64,000 bases of DNA, from positions 1-64,000 of the forward strand of contig JABWBO010000026.1 of NCBI GenBank assembly GCA_013360465.1. The letters are read 5' to 3'. Positions 1-8,686 of this stretch are shown in pieces. Below the pieces are notes generated by a model. The model was not told the DNA's origin. It did not search any database and saw only the letters and a list, made by a program, of their open reading frames with translations. The DNA comes from Anaerolineae bacterium (GTDB taxonomy: Bacteria; Chloroflexota; Anaerolineae; Aggregatilineales; Phototrophicaceae). The position numbers were made by a program, and so were the translations under genes. Positions within the stretch are counted from its first letter, which is position 1, and each line of letters opens with the position of its first letter.

Positions 1-172
1 ATAAAAGAGCGCCTTTAGTGCGCGGGTCTTCGCCTAGCCGATGGGCTTTAGCCCTCGGCGGGGCTCGCCTATCAGGCAATTTGGGACAGAATCGTGATTT
101 ACTGAATCTTGATACTACCAGGGGGCGTATCAAGATTGTGACAACTTCACGAGAAAACACGTAAAGAATGTA
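1..172. other. Intergenic region with two hairpins
   Basis: No gene is seen here. Around 39-57 there is a short stem, CCGA-T-GGGC pairing with GCCC-TCGG around a TTTA loop. A longer inverted repeat lies at 105-137. The segment lies downstream of the response regulator and reaches the window edge, so a gene to the left cannot be judged. Confidence 0.5.
105..137 (-). terminator. Perfect 11-bp inverted repeat downstream of the response regulator
   Basis: AATCTTGATAC at 105-115 pairs perfectly with GTATCAAGATT at 127-137 around an 11-nt loop. It lies 36 bp past the stop codon of the kdpE-like gene on the minus strand. No U-tract follows on that strand, so it could be a factor-dependent or imperfect terminator, or a protein-binding palindrome. 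Confidence 0.4.
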
Positions 173-877
173 TCAAGGCGGATCGCCGCTCACGAAGCGA
201 TAGCCGACTCCCGGTTCGTTGAGGATGTAGCGGATGTTGCGCGCCGGGTTTTCGCGCAGTTTCTTGCGCAGCGTGTTGATGAACACCCGCACGTAATGAT
301 CCATCTCGGCATATTCCGCGCCCCATACGGCGTTGAGGATGGCGCGGTGCGTCATCACCCTACCCGGATGCGTCGCCAGCAGCCGCAGGAGTTCGTATTC
401 CTTGGGGGTCAGATGCACCTCTTCGCCTTCGACCTGCACGGTGCGCGTGACCAGGTTGATCGCCAGCGCGCCGACCCGAATCTCCGTTTTGGTGTGCGCA
501 GCCGGATCGGTGACGATGCGCCGGCGCACTGCCTGGATGCGGGCGTGCAGTTCTTCCATGCCGAACGGTTTGGTCAGATAGTCGTCAGCGCCGGCGTTGA
601 GCGCGATCACCTTAGTCTTCTCCTCGTCATGGATCGACAGCATGATTACCGGCGTCGTCGTCCATTCGCGCAGCCGGCGGCAGACCTCAATGCCATCCGG
701 TTCCGAACCAAGCGAGATGTCGAGGATGATCATGTCGGGCTGCTGCTGTGCCGCAGTGATCAAACCCTCTGTACCATTCGAAGCCAGCAGCACTTCGAAG
801 CCGTAGCCGTTGAGGGCGATCTTGAGCTGCCGGCGGATCTGCGGCTCGTCATCGACGACCAGGACGCTCAGAATCAT
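173..877 (-). CDS. KdpE-like response regulator (REC + winged helix)
   Basis: A 234-residue OmpR/PhoB-family DNA-binding response regulator. The REC domain (1-120) has an acidic pair at D9-D10, phospho-acceptor D53 in IILDISLG, a switch Ser at 81 and K103 in YLTKPF. The C-terminal winged helix (about 130-230) ends in the usual GVGYRF. The reading frame is open well upstream, but the ATG at 877 gives a normal N-terminus (MILSVLVVDDEP) one base after the kinase stop, so it was chosen. It is most like KdpE, the partner of KdpD in potassium or osmotic sensing. No kdpFABC genes are in view, so the regulon is unknown. Its kinase partner appears broken. Confidence 0.9.
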   Translation of the reverse strand: MILSVLVVDDEPQIRRQLKIALNGYGFEVLLASNGTEGLITAAQQQPDMIILDISLGSEPDGIEVCRRLREWTTTPVIMLSIHDEEKTKVIALNAGADDYLTKPFGMEELHARIQAVRRRIVTDPAAHTKTEIRVGALAINLVTRTVQVEGEEVHLTPKEYELLRLLATHPGRVMTHRAILNAVWGAEYAEMDHYVRVFINTLRKKLRENPARNIRYILNEPGVGYRFVSGDPP

Positions 878-878
878 G

Positions 879-1905
879 TCAGGGTTCCTTTCGCATAGGC
901 AGGGTGATGATGAAGGTCGCCCCGCCGCCAGGCGTATCTTCCACCAGCAGACGCCCGTGATGGGCGGCGACGATGCCGCCGGCGATGGGCAATCCCAGAC
1001 CGATGTGACCGTGTTCGCCCCGGTAGAACGGTTCGAGCAGGTGGACGCGCTCCGTCTCGGTGATGTTCGGTCCGTGATTGATGACCAGCAGGCACGCCGT
1101 TTCGCCGGCGATCTCGCCGCGCAGCTCGACTTTGCGTGCGGAGGGTTCATAGCGGAGGGCATTTTCCACCAGATTGGTTAACGCCTGCCGGATCAGCCCG
1201 TAATCGAAGGCAACAAGTGGAAGCGAATCCGCGAAGGATAGGGCGATCCGTTCCTGCTTGCTGCGCTCATAGGCGCGCGCCGCCACATCTCCGGCAACTT
1301 CTTCCAGCGAGTTGTCCTGACAGTTGAGCGTCAGCGCGCCGGCTTCCAGCCGCGACAGATCGAGCAGATCGCCGATCAGCCGGTCGAGCTGGTCGGCTTC
1401 GCCCTCGATGGCTTGCGACAGTTCTCTCCGTTCGTCGGCGCTCAACCTGTCGCCGAGCCGCTGGAGATTTGCCGCCGAAGTCTTGATGTATGGTGATGGG
1501 CGTGCGCAGATCGTGCGATACCGAGCGCAGCAGCGCCGTCTTGAGCCGATCGGCTTCTTCGAACTGCTGGCTGGTGCGTTCACGATAGCGGGCATCCGCT
1601 GCCAGCCGACCGACCAGCAGCGCGGCAGCCAGGAAGACGACCAGATCGATGACCTCGCGCGGGTCGCTGATCAGGAAGGTGTAGTACGGGGAGACGAGGA
1701 AGAAGTTGATGCACAGGAAGCTGATGAACGATACCATCACAGCGACGCGCGTGCCGCTGCGAATCGCCAGGACCAGTACGACGAGGATGTAGATCGTGAT
1801 GAAGTTGGAGAGGGTCAGCACCGACCGCAGCAGCCATGCCACCCCGGTGACGGCGACCAGCAGCGCGACCGCGCCGCCCCAGCGTTCAATACGTTGCGCA
1901 TTCAT
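879..1905 (-). pseudogene. KdpD-like DUF4118 sensor histidine kinase, frameshifted
   Basis: The N-terminal frame (start ATG 1905) carries four hydrophobic segments of a DUF4118 sensor and then the dimerisation motif RSVSHDLRTPIT. Right after this motif, near 1481-1500, the reading frame must change to continue with IKTSAANLQRLGD and the ATPase domain, which ends at 879. Compared with kinases of this family, one extra base between the codons for PIT and IKT explains the break. The HATPase domain keeps its N-box (NLVENALRY) and a GLGLPIA G2-box. The G1-box, normally D-x-G-x-G, reads INHGPNI and lacks the Asp. The cytoplasmic KdpD/USP domains are absent. It may be a decaying gene or an assembly error; the missing Asp favours decay. 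Confidence 0.75.
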
Positions 1906-2014
1906 GCCTCTATCATAGGAGCCGTGCGGCGGTGGAACAAGCCTGGTGGTCATGGCTGAAGCACGGTGGTATGCTCATCGCCGAATCGCGGATTCGACGG
2001 AGGGCAGTTCTCTG

Positions 2015-2860
2015 ATGGAGAGCAGATTTGTCCAGGCGAATGGCGTCACGATCCATCTGCTGGATTACGGCGGCGAAGGCGAACCGCTGGTATTGATGCA
2101 TGGGCTGACCGCCAACGGGCACAGCTTTGACGGGCTGGCGCGGTACGGTCTGACCCGCCGTCTGCACGTCTACGCGCTCGACCTGCGCGGGCGTGGGCTG
2201 AGCGACAAGCCGCAGACCGGCTACGGTATGGCAGACCACGCCCGTGACCTGATCGGCGTGCTGGACGCGCTGGGGCTGGAACGCGCGCTCATCGGCGGGC
2301 ATTCATTCGGCGGGCTGGTGACGATCTACGCGGCGGCGGTCTACCCCGATCGCGTGTCGAAGATGATCATTATGGACTCCGGGCTGATGCACCCGCAGGT
2401 GCGCGAGCTGATCAAGCCGTCGCTCGAACGGCTGGGAAAGGCGCTTCCTTCCTGGGAAGCCTATCTGACGGCGATGAAGGCTGCGCCGTACTACCATGAC
2501 GGCTTCTGGGACCCGGACCTGGAGAACTACTATCGCGCCGACGTGGAAACCCTGGCGGATGGATCGGTGCGCTCGCGCTGCCGCCCGGATGCCATCCTGG
2601 AAGCTGCCGATAAGGGACTGGGTGAAGACTGGCATGGTCTGATGCGCCGCGCCGACCAGCCCGCTGTCCTGATCTACGCGCCGGAAGGGGTGGGACCTGG
2701 CGACACCGCGCCGGTCATCCCGAAGGAGAAGGCGCTGGAGACCGCCGCCATGCTCAGTCGCTGCCGGGCGGTGAGCGCCACCGGCAATCACCTGACCATG
2801 CTTTTCGGGCGGCATGCGCCCAATACGGTCCGGCTGATTGAGGAATTCGTGTTCGGCTGA
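2015..2860 (+). CDS. Alpha/beta-fold hydrolase
   Basis: A 281-residue alpha/beta hydrolase. The oxyanion-hole HG motif is at 29-30 (LVLMHGLTANG), the nucleophile elbow GHSFGG at 95-100 puts the catalytic Ser at 97, and the catalytic His is about 259 in GNHLTML. The start at 2015 follows a GGAGGG ribosome site with about 10 bases spacing; the frame is open upstream but has no better start. No signal peptide is seen, so it is probably cytoplasmic. The substrate cannot be told from sequence; esterase, lactonase or C-C hydrolase are all possible. It is divergent from the kinase and convergent with pyrE. Confidence 0.88.
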   Translation: MESRFVQANGVTIHLLDYGGEGEPLVLMHGLTANGHSFDGLARYGLTRRLHVYALDLRGRGLSDKPQTGYGMADHARDLIGVLDALGLERALIGGHSFGGLVTIYAAAVYPDRVSKMIIMDSGLMHPQVRELIKPSLERLGKALPSWEAYLTAMKAAPYYHDGFWDPDLENYYRADVETLADGSVRSRCRPDAILEAADKGLGEDWHGLMRRADQPAVLIYAPEGVGPGDTAPVIPKEKALETAAMLSRCRAVSATGNHLTMLFGRHAPNTVRLIEEFVFG

Positions 2861-2863
2861 GCG

Positions 2864-3499
2864 TCAGCGCCTGCCCAAGCCGTAGGGGTCGTCGAGCCAG
2901 CGCAGGATGATCACCGCCTCTTCCGGCGTGACCTGCCCGGAGCGCACCGCTTCGTTGACGACGCTAGGAAAATCCGCCAGGGTGTGCATACGCACGCCGG
3001 CGGTCGTGAAGCGTTCGGCGGCGTCAGGAAACCCATAGGCGATCAGCGCCAGGCAGTCGGTGACGATGCCTCCTGCCTGGCGCAGCGCAGCAACCGCCGA
3101 CAGGCTGTTTTCGCCGGTGGAGATCATATCTTCGACCAGCAGCACGCGCCGATCGGCGACATCGCCGCCTTCGATGCGCCGCCGGTGTTCCCTGGAGGGC
3201 TTGCGCACGAAGACCGAAGGGACGCCGACGCTGAAGGCGAATACGCTGCTGTAAGGGATGCCGGACGTTTCGACCCCGGCGATCACCTCGGCGTCGAAAT
3301 CGCCGCGTTCCCAGCGACCCCGGAAGTCATCGACCACGACGCGCCACTGCTCCGGATGGAAGATCAGGCGGCGGCTGTCCACATAGACCGGCGACTCCAC
3401 GCCCGACTTGAAGGTGACCGGCTCGTCAGGGCTAATGCCGACCGCGCCGATCTCCAGAAGGGCGCGCGCAACCTGGGGGGAAGAAAACGAGTCCGTCAT
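2864..3499 (-). CDS. pyrE: Orotate phosphoribosyltransferase
   Basis: Converts orotate and PRPP to orotidine 5'-phosphate, the fifth step of UMP synthesis. The 211-residue length is normal. The PRPP-binding loop appears as VLLVEDMISTGENS (about 121-134), and FVRKPSREH matches the flexible catalytic-loop region. A GAGAGG ribosome site precedes the ATG at 3499. It is transcribed divergently from purB, placing a pyrimidine and a purine gene around one intergenic region. The last 15 residues (DDPYGLGRR end) are outside the conserved fold. Confidence 0.93.
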   Translation of the reverse strand: MTDSFSSPQVARALLEIGAVGISPDEPVTFKSGVESPVYVDSRRLIFHPEQWRVVVDDFRGRWERGDFDAEVIAGVETSGIPYSSVFAFSVGVPSVFVRKPSREHRRRIEGGDVADRRVLLVEDMISTGENSLSAVAALRQAGGIVTDCLALIAYGFPDAAERFTTAGVRMHTLADFPSVVNEAVRSGQVTPEEAVIILRWLDDPYGLGRR

Positions 3500-3565
3500 G
3501 GCAGCTGCCTCTCACTCGTCACTCGAAGGATGGTCGGACATCAGCCCGCCACCGGTTATGTCCAT

Positions 3566-3605
3566 ATTATACCCCCTGTCGCTTAAGCTCTGCCGACGAT
3601 ATACT
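3566..3605. promoter_or_regulatory. Divergent pyrE/purB promoter region
   Basis: A minus-strand TATAAT (3566-3571) faces pyrE and a plus-strand TATACT (3600-3605) faces purB. Neither has a good -35 hexamer, so these are only candidate -10 boxes. Confidence 0.35.
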
Positions 3606-3649
3606 CGGCTTCTCGCACACTGCCCGCTGAACCGACGGAGAATTGTCCC

Positions 3650-5041
3650 GTGTCTGATTATGAGGTGTTCCAGTCGCCTTTCTCCTGGCGGTATGGTTCG
3701 GATGAGATGCGCGCTATCTGGTCGGAGGCGAACAAGCGGCGCATCTGGCGGCGCATCTGGGTGGCGCTGGCGGAGGCACAGGGGCGGGCGGGCTTGGTTC
3801 ATGCCGATCAGGTCGCCGATCTGCGGGCGCACGCCGGGGATATTGACATCGCCCGCGCCCACGCCATCGAGGCGGAGATTCACCATGATCTGATGGCGGA
3901 GGTGCGCGCTTTTGCCGAGCAGTGCCTCCTGGGCGGGGGGATCATCCACCTGGGCGCGACCAGCATGGATATTGAGGACAACGCCGACGCCCTGCGCCTC
4001 AAAGACTCTCTGGCGCTGCTGCTGCCAAAGCTTGCCGACCTGCTGCGCACGCTGAGTCGGTGGATCGCCCAGGAGGCGGACCACGTCTGCATGGCGTTCA
4101 CCCATCTTCAGCCCGCCGAACCGACGACGGTCGGCTATCGTCTGGCGGTTTATGCTCAGGACCTGCTGGCGGACTGGCATGTGCTGGACGGGCTGAGCCG
4201 GACGGTGCGCGGCAAGGGGCTGCGCGGCGCGGTGGGCACGGCGGCGAGTTATGCCGAGCTGCTCGCCGGGACGGGCGTGTCGCCGGCATCGCTCAGCCGT
4301 CAGGTGATGGACTCGCTGGGATTGGAAGCCTTCGAGATCGTCACGCAGACAGCGCCGCGCCGGCAGGAGATCGATGCGCTCAACGCCCTTTCCGGGCTGG
4401 CGGCGTCGGTCTACAAACTGGCGTTCGATCTGCGCCTGCTGCAATCGCCGGTCTTCGGCGAGTGGGCGGAACCGTTCGGCAGGGCGCAGGTCGGCTCATC
4501 GGCGATGCCTTTCAAACGCAACCCGATCAACGCCGAGAATGTCGACAGCCTGGCGCGTTTCGTCGCCGCGCTGCCCCGCGTGGCATGGGACAACGCCGCC
4601 CACAGCCTGCTGGAACGCACCCTGGACGACAGCGCCAACCGCCGCGCCGTTCTGCCGGAAGCCTTCCTTGCTGCCGACGAGATGCTGCTGCGCGTCCAGC
4701 GCATCCTGCGCGGGCTGCGCATCGACCATGCGCAGATCGCCCGCAATCTGGCGACCTACGGCGTCTTCGCGGCGACCGAGCGCGTCCTGATGGCGGCGGC
4801 GCGGGCGGGCGGCGACCGCCAGAGGCTCCACGAGATCATCCGCGAACACAGCCTGCGCGCCTGGGAGGCGATTCGCCAGGGCGGCGCGAACCCGCTGGCG
4901 GATGACCTGAGCGCCGACCCGCGAATCGGGCTGCCGTCGGAGCAGATTCGCGCGCTCCTCGACGCCTCGGCATATGTCGGCGACGCGCCGGAGCGTGCCC
5001 GCGCCCTGGTGCATCGCATCCTCGAAACCGTCGGACCGTAG
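3650..5041 (+). CDS. purB: Adenylosuccinate lyase
   Basis: Cleaves adenylosuccinate and SAICAR with release of fumarate in purine synthesis. The 463-residue protein carries the fumarase/aspartase superfamily signature GSSAMPFKRNPINAEN near residue 282. Earlier catalytic-site stretches include HLGATSMDIEDNA and FTHLQPAEPTTVG, which contain the family's conserved His and Thr residues. Translation starts at GTG 3650, nine bases after a CGGAG ribosome site. It is divergent from pyrE and ends six bases from the convergent kinase gene. Confidence 0.93.
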   Translation: MSDYEVFQSPFSWRYGSDEMRAIWSEANKRRIWRRIWVALAEAQGRAGLVHADQVADLRAHAGDIDIARAHAIEAEIHHDLMAEVRAFAEQCLLGGGIIHLGATSMDIEDNADALRLKDSLALLLPKLADLLRTLSRWIAQEADHVCMAFTHLQPAEPTTVGYRLAVYAQDLLADWHVLDGLSRTVRGKGLRGAVGTAASYAELLAGTGVSPASLSRQVMDSLGLEAFEIVTQTAPRRQEIDALNALSGLAASVYKLAFDLRLLQSPVFGEWAEPFGRAQVGSSAMPFKRNPINAENVDSLARFVAALPRVAWDNAAHSLLERTLDDSANRRAVLPEAFLAADEMLLRVQRILRGLRIDHAQIARNLATYGVFAATERVLMAAARAGGDRQRLHEIIREHSLRAWEAIRQGGANPLADDLSADPRIGLPSEQIRALLDASAYVGDAPERARALVHRILETVGP

Positions 5042-5047
5042 CGCGAT

Positions 5048-5797
5048 TCATCCCGGCAGCGGCAGCCGGACGATGATCTCAGTCCCGACCCCTTCCTTGC
5101 TCAGCAGGTGAATCTGCCCATGATGCCATTCTACGGCGTCGCGCGCCTGGAACAGCCCCAGACCCGCGCCGGGGATTCCGCTGGCGAGCGCATTGCTGGC
5201 GCGCTGATAGGGCGCAAACAGCCGCGCCTGCTCCTCGTAAGGGATGCCGATCCCGCTGTCCACGATGCTGATCGCCGCCCAGCGCTCGTCTATCGTCAGC
5301 GTCACGGCGATTGATCCTTTGACCGGGGTGTATTTGACGGCGTTCTGGATCAGGTTATCCAGGGCACGCTGGATGGCGCTTTCGCTGCCGGCTATCATCG
5401 CCTGACCGCTCTGCCGATAGAGCGTGAGCATCTGCGCCTTAGCGGCGGCGGCGGGACGGTTCGCCTCGACGATGTGATAGAGCAGAGGCGACAGGTCGAA
5501 GCGTCCATCCGGTGCGCCAGACCCCGCCGCAGTCCCTGACGCCAGGCTGGACCAGTCGTGCAGCAGCATCTCCATCCGCATGACGATCTGGGTGATAGGG
5601 GTCAGATGTTCGGCGTCGAGCAGGCGCTCGCGCCGCAGCATCTCGCCCCGCAGGCGCAGCGCCGTGAGGCAGTTCGCCATGTCATGGCGCAGGCTTGACG
5701 CGCGCAGGGCGTCTGTACCCTCGGCGCTGCCGACCGGCTGACGGTTCGCCGGACGCACCCCCTGGCAGTTGGGCATATCAAGGCTGAGGTTCAACAT
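5048..5797 (-). CDS. Cytoplasmic orphan sensor histidine kinase
   Basis: A 249-residue kinase with no membrane segment and no recognisable sensor domain. The phospho-acceptor is probably His38 in SSLRHDMANCLTAL. The C-terminal ATPase has an N-box NLIQNAVKY, G1-box DSGIGIP and G2-box GAGLGL. The frame opens at 5818, but AGGAGG sits six bases before the ATG at 5797, so that start is used. No response regulator is adjacent; the next gene is the SARP-type regulator, divergent from it. It may feed a regulator elsewhere or act within a branched relay. Confidence 0.85.
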   Translation of the reverse strand: MLNLSLDMPNCQGVRPANRQPVGSAEGTDALRASSLRHDMANCLTALRLRGEMLRRERLLDAEHLTPITQIVMRMEMLLHDWSSLASGTAAGSGAPDGRFDLSPLLYHIVEANRPAAAAKAQMLTLYRQSGQAMIAGSESAIQRALDNLIQNAVKYTPVKGSIAVTLTIDERWAAISIVDSGIGIPYEEQARLFAPYQRASNALASGIPGAGLGLFQARDAVEWHHGQIHLLSKEGVGTEIIVRLPLPG

Positions 5798-5886
5798 GAT
5801 CTTCCTCCTCATGAACATTCTGTTCTCAGCCTATCGCCTCGATGTCAGCGTATCGTCATGAAAACGTCAGGGCACAGGGCAACGCT

Positions 5887-5914
5887 TTGACCCTTTCACA
5901 GGTTCGACTAAAAT
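5887..5914 (+). promoter_or_regulatory. Sigma-70-type promoter for the SARP regulator
   Basis: TTGACC at 5887-5892 and TAAAAT at 5909-5914 are separated by 16 bases, close to consensus, 51 bases before the GTG at 5965. Confidence 0.5.
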
Positions 5915-5964
5915 AGTTGTATCGATGATCGCCTTCAAGCGTGCTGCGGCACAGATCGCCTTGA

Positions 5965-8676
5965 GTGCGTACGGTGCGCGTTCGATTGATCTTCTTCGGA
6001 ACCCCCTTGATCGTCGCCGATGGCGCGCCGGTTCGCTTCGAAAATCGCAAGGCTGCCGCGCTCCTCGCCTACCTGTCCGCCTTGCCGCAGGCGCACAGCC
6101 GCGAAAAACTGGCGGCGCTGCTCTGGCCCGATACCGATCAGGCGCTGGCGGCGCTGCGCACCACCCTGTGGGAGATTCGCAAAAAGATCGAAGGCGACTG
6201 GCTGAACATCACCCGCCAGGACATCACCCTGACGCCTGATGATGATTGCTGGGCGGATGTAGCCGCCTTTGGCGATCTGCTGCGCCGCGCTGCCGCGCCG
6301 GACCTCGACCGCCCGACGCGGATCGCCCTGCTTCAACAGGCGGTAGACCTGGTTCAAGATGATTTTCTGGCAGGGTTCAGCCTGCGCGATTCGGCGGAGT
6401 TTGACGATTGGCAGCGCGATCAGCAGCGCTACTACCAGCGCCTTCAGGGGCGCGCACTTGCCGATCTCGCCGCGCTGTACGAGCAGGTGGGCGACCTGAA
6501 CGCGGCGATCTTCACCGCCGAAAGGCTGCGTGCGCTGGACCGGCTGGCGGAAGAGCCGGTCGAAATCCTGATGCGTCTTCACGCGGCGGCGGGGCAGCGC
6601 CAGCAGGCACTGCGCACTTACCAGGACTATGCGGCGCTGATCGACGCCGAACTGGGCGCTGCTCCGGGCGAAGCGATCTGTGCGCTGGTCGACTCCCTGG
6701 CGAAGCCGACAGCGCGCAGCACGCAGACGGCGCGGATGATGTTCCCCGCCGGCGAGGGGCTTGCCATCGGCGGTGTGACGGCGGCGATCTTTCGTGAACC
6801 GGACTCTGTGCCGGGGCGACCCCGCCGCCTGATCGGACGTGAAGCGCTGCTGAGCCGCCTGCTGGCGCTGCTCCAGCAGGGCGAGCGGGTGCTGTTGACC
6901 GGCATGGGCGGGATCGGCAAGACTTCGACTGCTGCGGCGTCGGCGTCGGCGTTCATCGCGGCGACCGGCGCGCCCGTCCTGTGGCTGGAGACGGCATTTC
7001 AGAGCGCGGACGAGATTTTCGTGGCGCTGGCGCGCAGTTTTGACCGCCAGCAGGCGGCGCTGACTCAGCGCGAACCCGGCGCGTTCGTGCGCGACCTGCT
7101 GGCAAACCAGCGAAGCCTGTTGGTGCTGGACAACTGCTGGAACGCCGGGGCGCTGTTCGATGTGCTGCGCGCCCTGCCCACGTCGCTGCCTGTGCTGCTC
7201 ACCGCGCGCCTGCGCATCCCCATCGACGGTGAGGTGATCGACCTGACTGTGCTAAACGCCAACGACGCCCGCGCGCTGATCGCCCACCATGCCCGGCGTG
7301 ATCTTCCCGATGATGCCGATTTCGCCGCGCTGCTGCGCATGATGGGCGGGCATCCCTACGCCTTAGAGATCGCCGGCAAGCAGTTGAAGGCGCAGCCCGG
7401 TCTGACGGCGGGCGATCTGCGCGCCCGCTACGCCAGGGGCACGCAGGAGATCGCCGTGCCCGGCGGCTTCGGCGAAGAAGGACGCGAAAACATCGCGCGG
7501 GTGATCGCCGCCAGCGTCGAGGCGCTCTCGGCAGAGGCTCAGACCACGCTGATCCAGATGGGCGCGCTGCCGATGCCGCGCGCCTCGGCTGAGCTGGTCG
7601 CCCTGATGCTCGATGCTGCGCCGCAAGACCTGGATGCGCCGCTGGGTGAGCTGGAACAAGCCAGCCTGATCGGCGTCGAGGGCGGCGGGAACGCCATCCC
7701 GCTCTACCGGCTGCACGACCTGACGCACGGCTACTGTCGCGATCAGGTGCGCGGTGCAGACGACGCCCGCCGACGGCTGATTGCCGGGGTGACCGCCTAC
7801 GTGCGCCGCCACAGCCGCCAACCGCTGCATGTCGAGGCGGAATACGGCAACATCCTGGGGGCGGTGCGCGCCGCCCGTCAGGTGAGCGACGGGGCGATGG
7901 TGATTGAAATCGTGCGGGCGATCATGATCGACGGCTATTTCGACGCGCGCGGCTACACGCCCGAACTGCTCGACCATCTCGACGCTGCCGTGAACCTGGC
8001 GGAGGACGTTGGGGCGGACGCGCACGAGGCGCTGCATCTGCTGTTGAGCAAGCGCATCAACGTCATGCAGATGCAGGGCAGGCTCGATGAGGCATTTTCC
8101 GACAACCTGCGGGCGCTCGCCACCGCGCCGGACCTGTACCGGCGGGCACTGCTGGCGACCACGCTGGCGACCCTCGCCTATCGGCTGAAGCAGTCGGAAT
8201 ACACGCTCTATCTGGATGAGGCAGAGGCGGTGGCGCGTCGTCACACCTTCCACGACATCTTGTGCCGCATCACCGAGTTTCGCGGTGTCGTCGCTTCCAC
8301 CGACGGCGACAGAGAAGGTGCGCGCCTGCATCTGACCGACGCTGTCGAACACGCCGAAAAGATGAACGACCCGCGCCGCCTGTTTTTCGCCTTATATAAC
8401 CTGGCTGTCGTAGAGATCGAACTGATGAACTGCGCCGCTGCTGAAGATCATCTACGCGCGGCTCATGCCCTGGCGGAAGCCCAGGGCAGCGAGCTGTGGA
8501 TGGCAATGTGCTTCTCCGGCATGGGGCGCTGCACCCATCTGCGCGGCGACCCTGAGCAGACCTACCGCCTGATGACCGATGCGCTGAACATCTCGCGGCG
8601 GATCGGCGATCTGCGGTTGGTCGAATGGGTGCAGCAGTTTCTGCGGGATGAAGGCTATATTCGTGCGCAGCAGTGA
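5965..8676 (+). CDS. SARP/AfsR-type STAND regulator (winged helix-BTAD-NB-ARC-TPR)
   Basis: A 903-residue signal-transducing ATPase. The first 100 residues resemble an OmpR-like DNA-binding domain of SARP proteins, followed by a helical BTAD domain (to about 250). An NB-ARC-type NTPase has the P-loop GMGGIGKT at 313-320 and a Walker B LLVLDNCWN near 386. The remaining 400 residues are helical and TPR-like (repeats such as ALYNLAVVEIELMNCAAAEDHL). The family couples nucleotide binding and ligand sensing to transcription. Start codon is GTG 5965; GTG 5974 is an alternative. Ten bases after its stop lies the start of a secreted protease, with a ribosome site spanning the stop, so the two are probably co-transcribed. 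Confidence 0.88.
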   Translation: MRTVRVRLIFFGTPLIVADGAPVRFENRKAAALLAYLSALPQAHSREKLAALLWPDTDQALAALRTTLWEIRKKIEGDWLNITRQDITLTPDDDCWADVAAFGDLLRRAAAPDLDRPTRIALLQQAVDLVQDDFLAGFSLRDSAEFDDWQRDQQRYYQRLQGRALADLAALYEQVGDLNAAIFTAERLRALDRLAEEPVEILMRLHAAAGQRQQALRTYQDYAALIDAELGAAPGEAICALVDSLAKPTARSTQTARMMFPAGEGLAIGGVTAAIFREPDSVPGRPRRLIGREALLSRLLALLQQGERVLLTGMGGIGKTSTAAASASAFIAATGAPVLWLETAFQSADEIFVALARSFDRQQAALTQREPGAFVRDLLANQRSLLVLDNCWNAGALFDVLRALPTSLPVLLTARLRIPIDGEVIDLTVLNANDARALIAHHARRDLPDDADFAALLRMMGGHPYALEIAGKQLKAQPGLTAGDLRARYARGTQEIAVPGGFGEEGRENIARVIAASVEALSAEAQTTLIQMGALPMPRASAELVALMLDAAPQDLDAPLGELEQASLIGVEGGGNAIPLYRLHDLTHGYCRDQVRGADDARRRLIAGVTAYVRRHSRQPLHVEAEYGNILGAVRAARQVSDGAMVIEIVRAIMIDGYFDARGYTPELLDHLDAAVNLAEDVGADAHEALHLLLSKRINVMQMQGRLDEAFSDNLRALATAPDLYRRALLATTLATLAYRLKQSEYTLYLDEAEAVARRHTFHDILCRITEFRGVVASTDGDREGARLHLTDAVEHAEKMNDPRRLFFALYNLAVVEIELMNCAAAEDHLRAAHALAEAQGSELWMAMCFSGMGRCTHLRGDPEQTYRLMTDALNISRRIGDLRLVEWVQQFLRDEGYIRAQQ

Positions 8677-8686
8677 GGAGAGTGTC

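Noticed and set aside
173-2014. A functional Kdp potassium system
   Set aside because: Only regulator and a broken kinase are present; no kdpFABC genes are in view.
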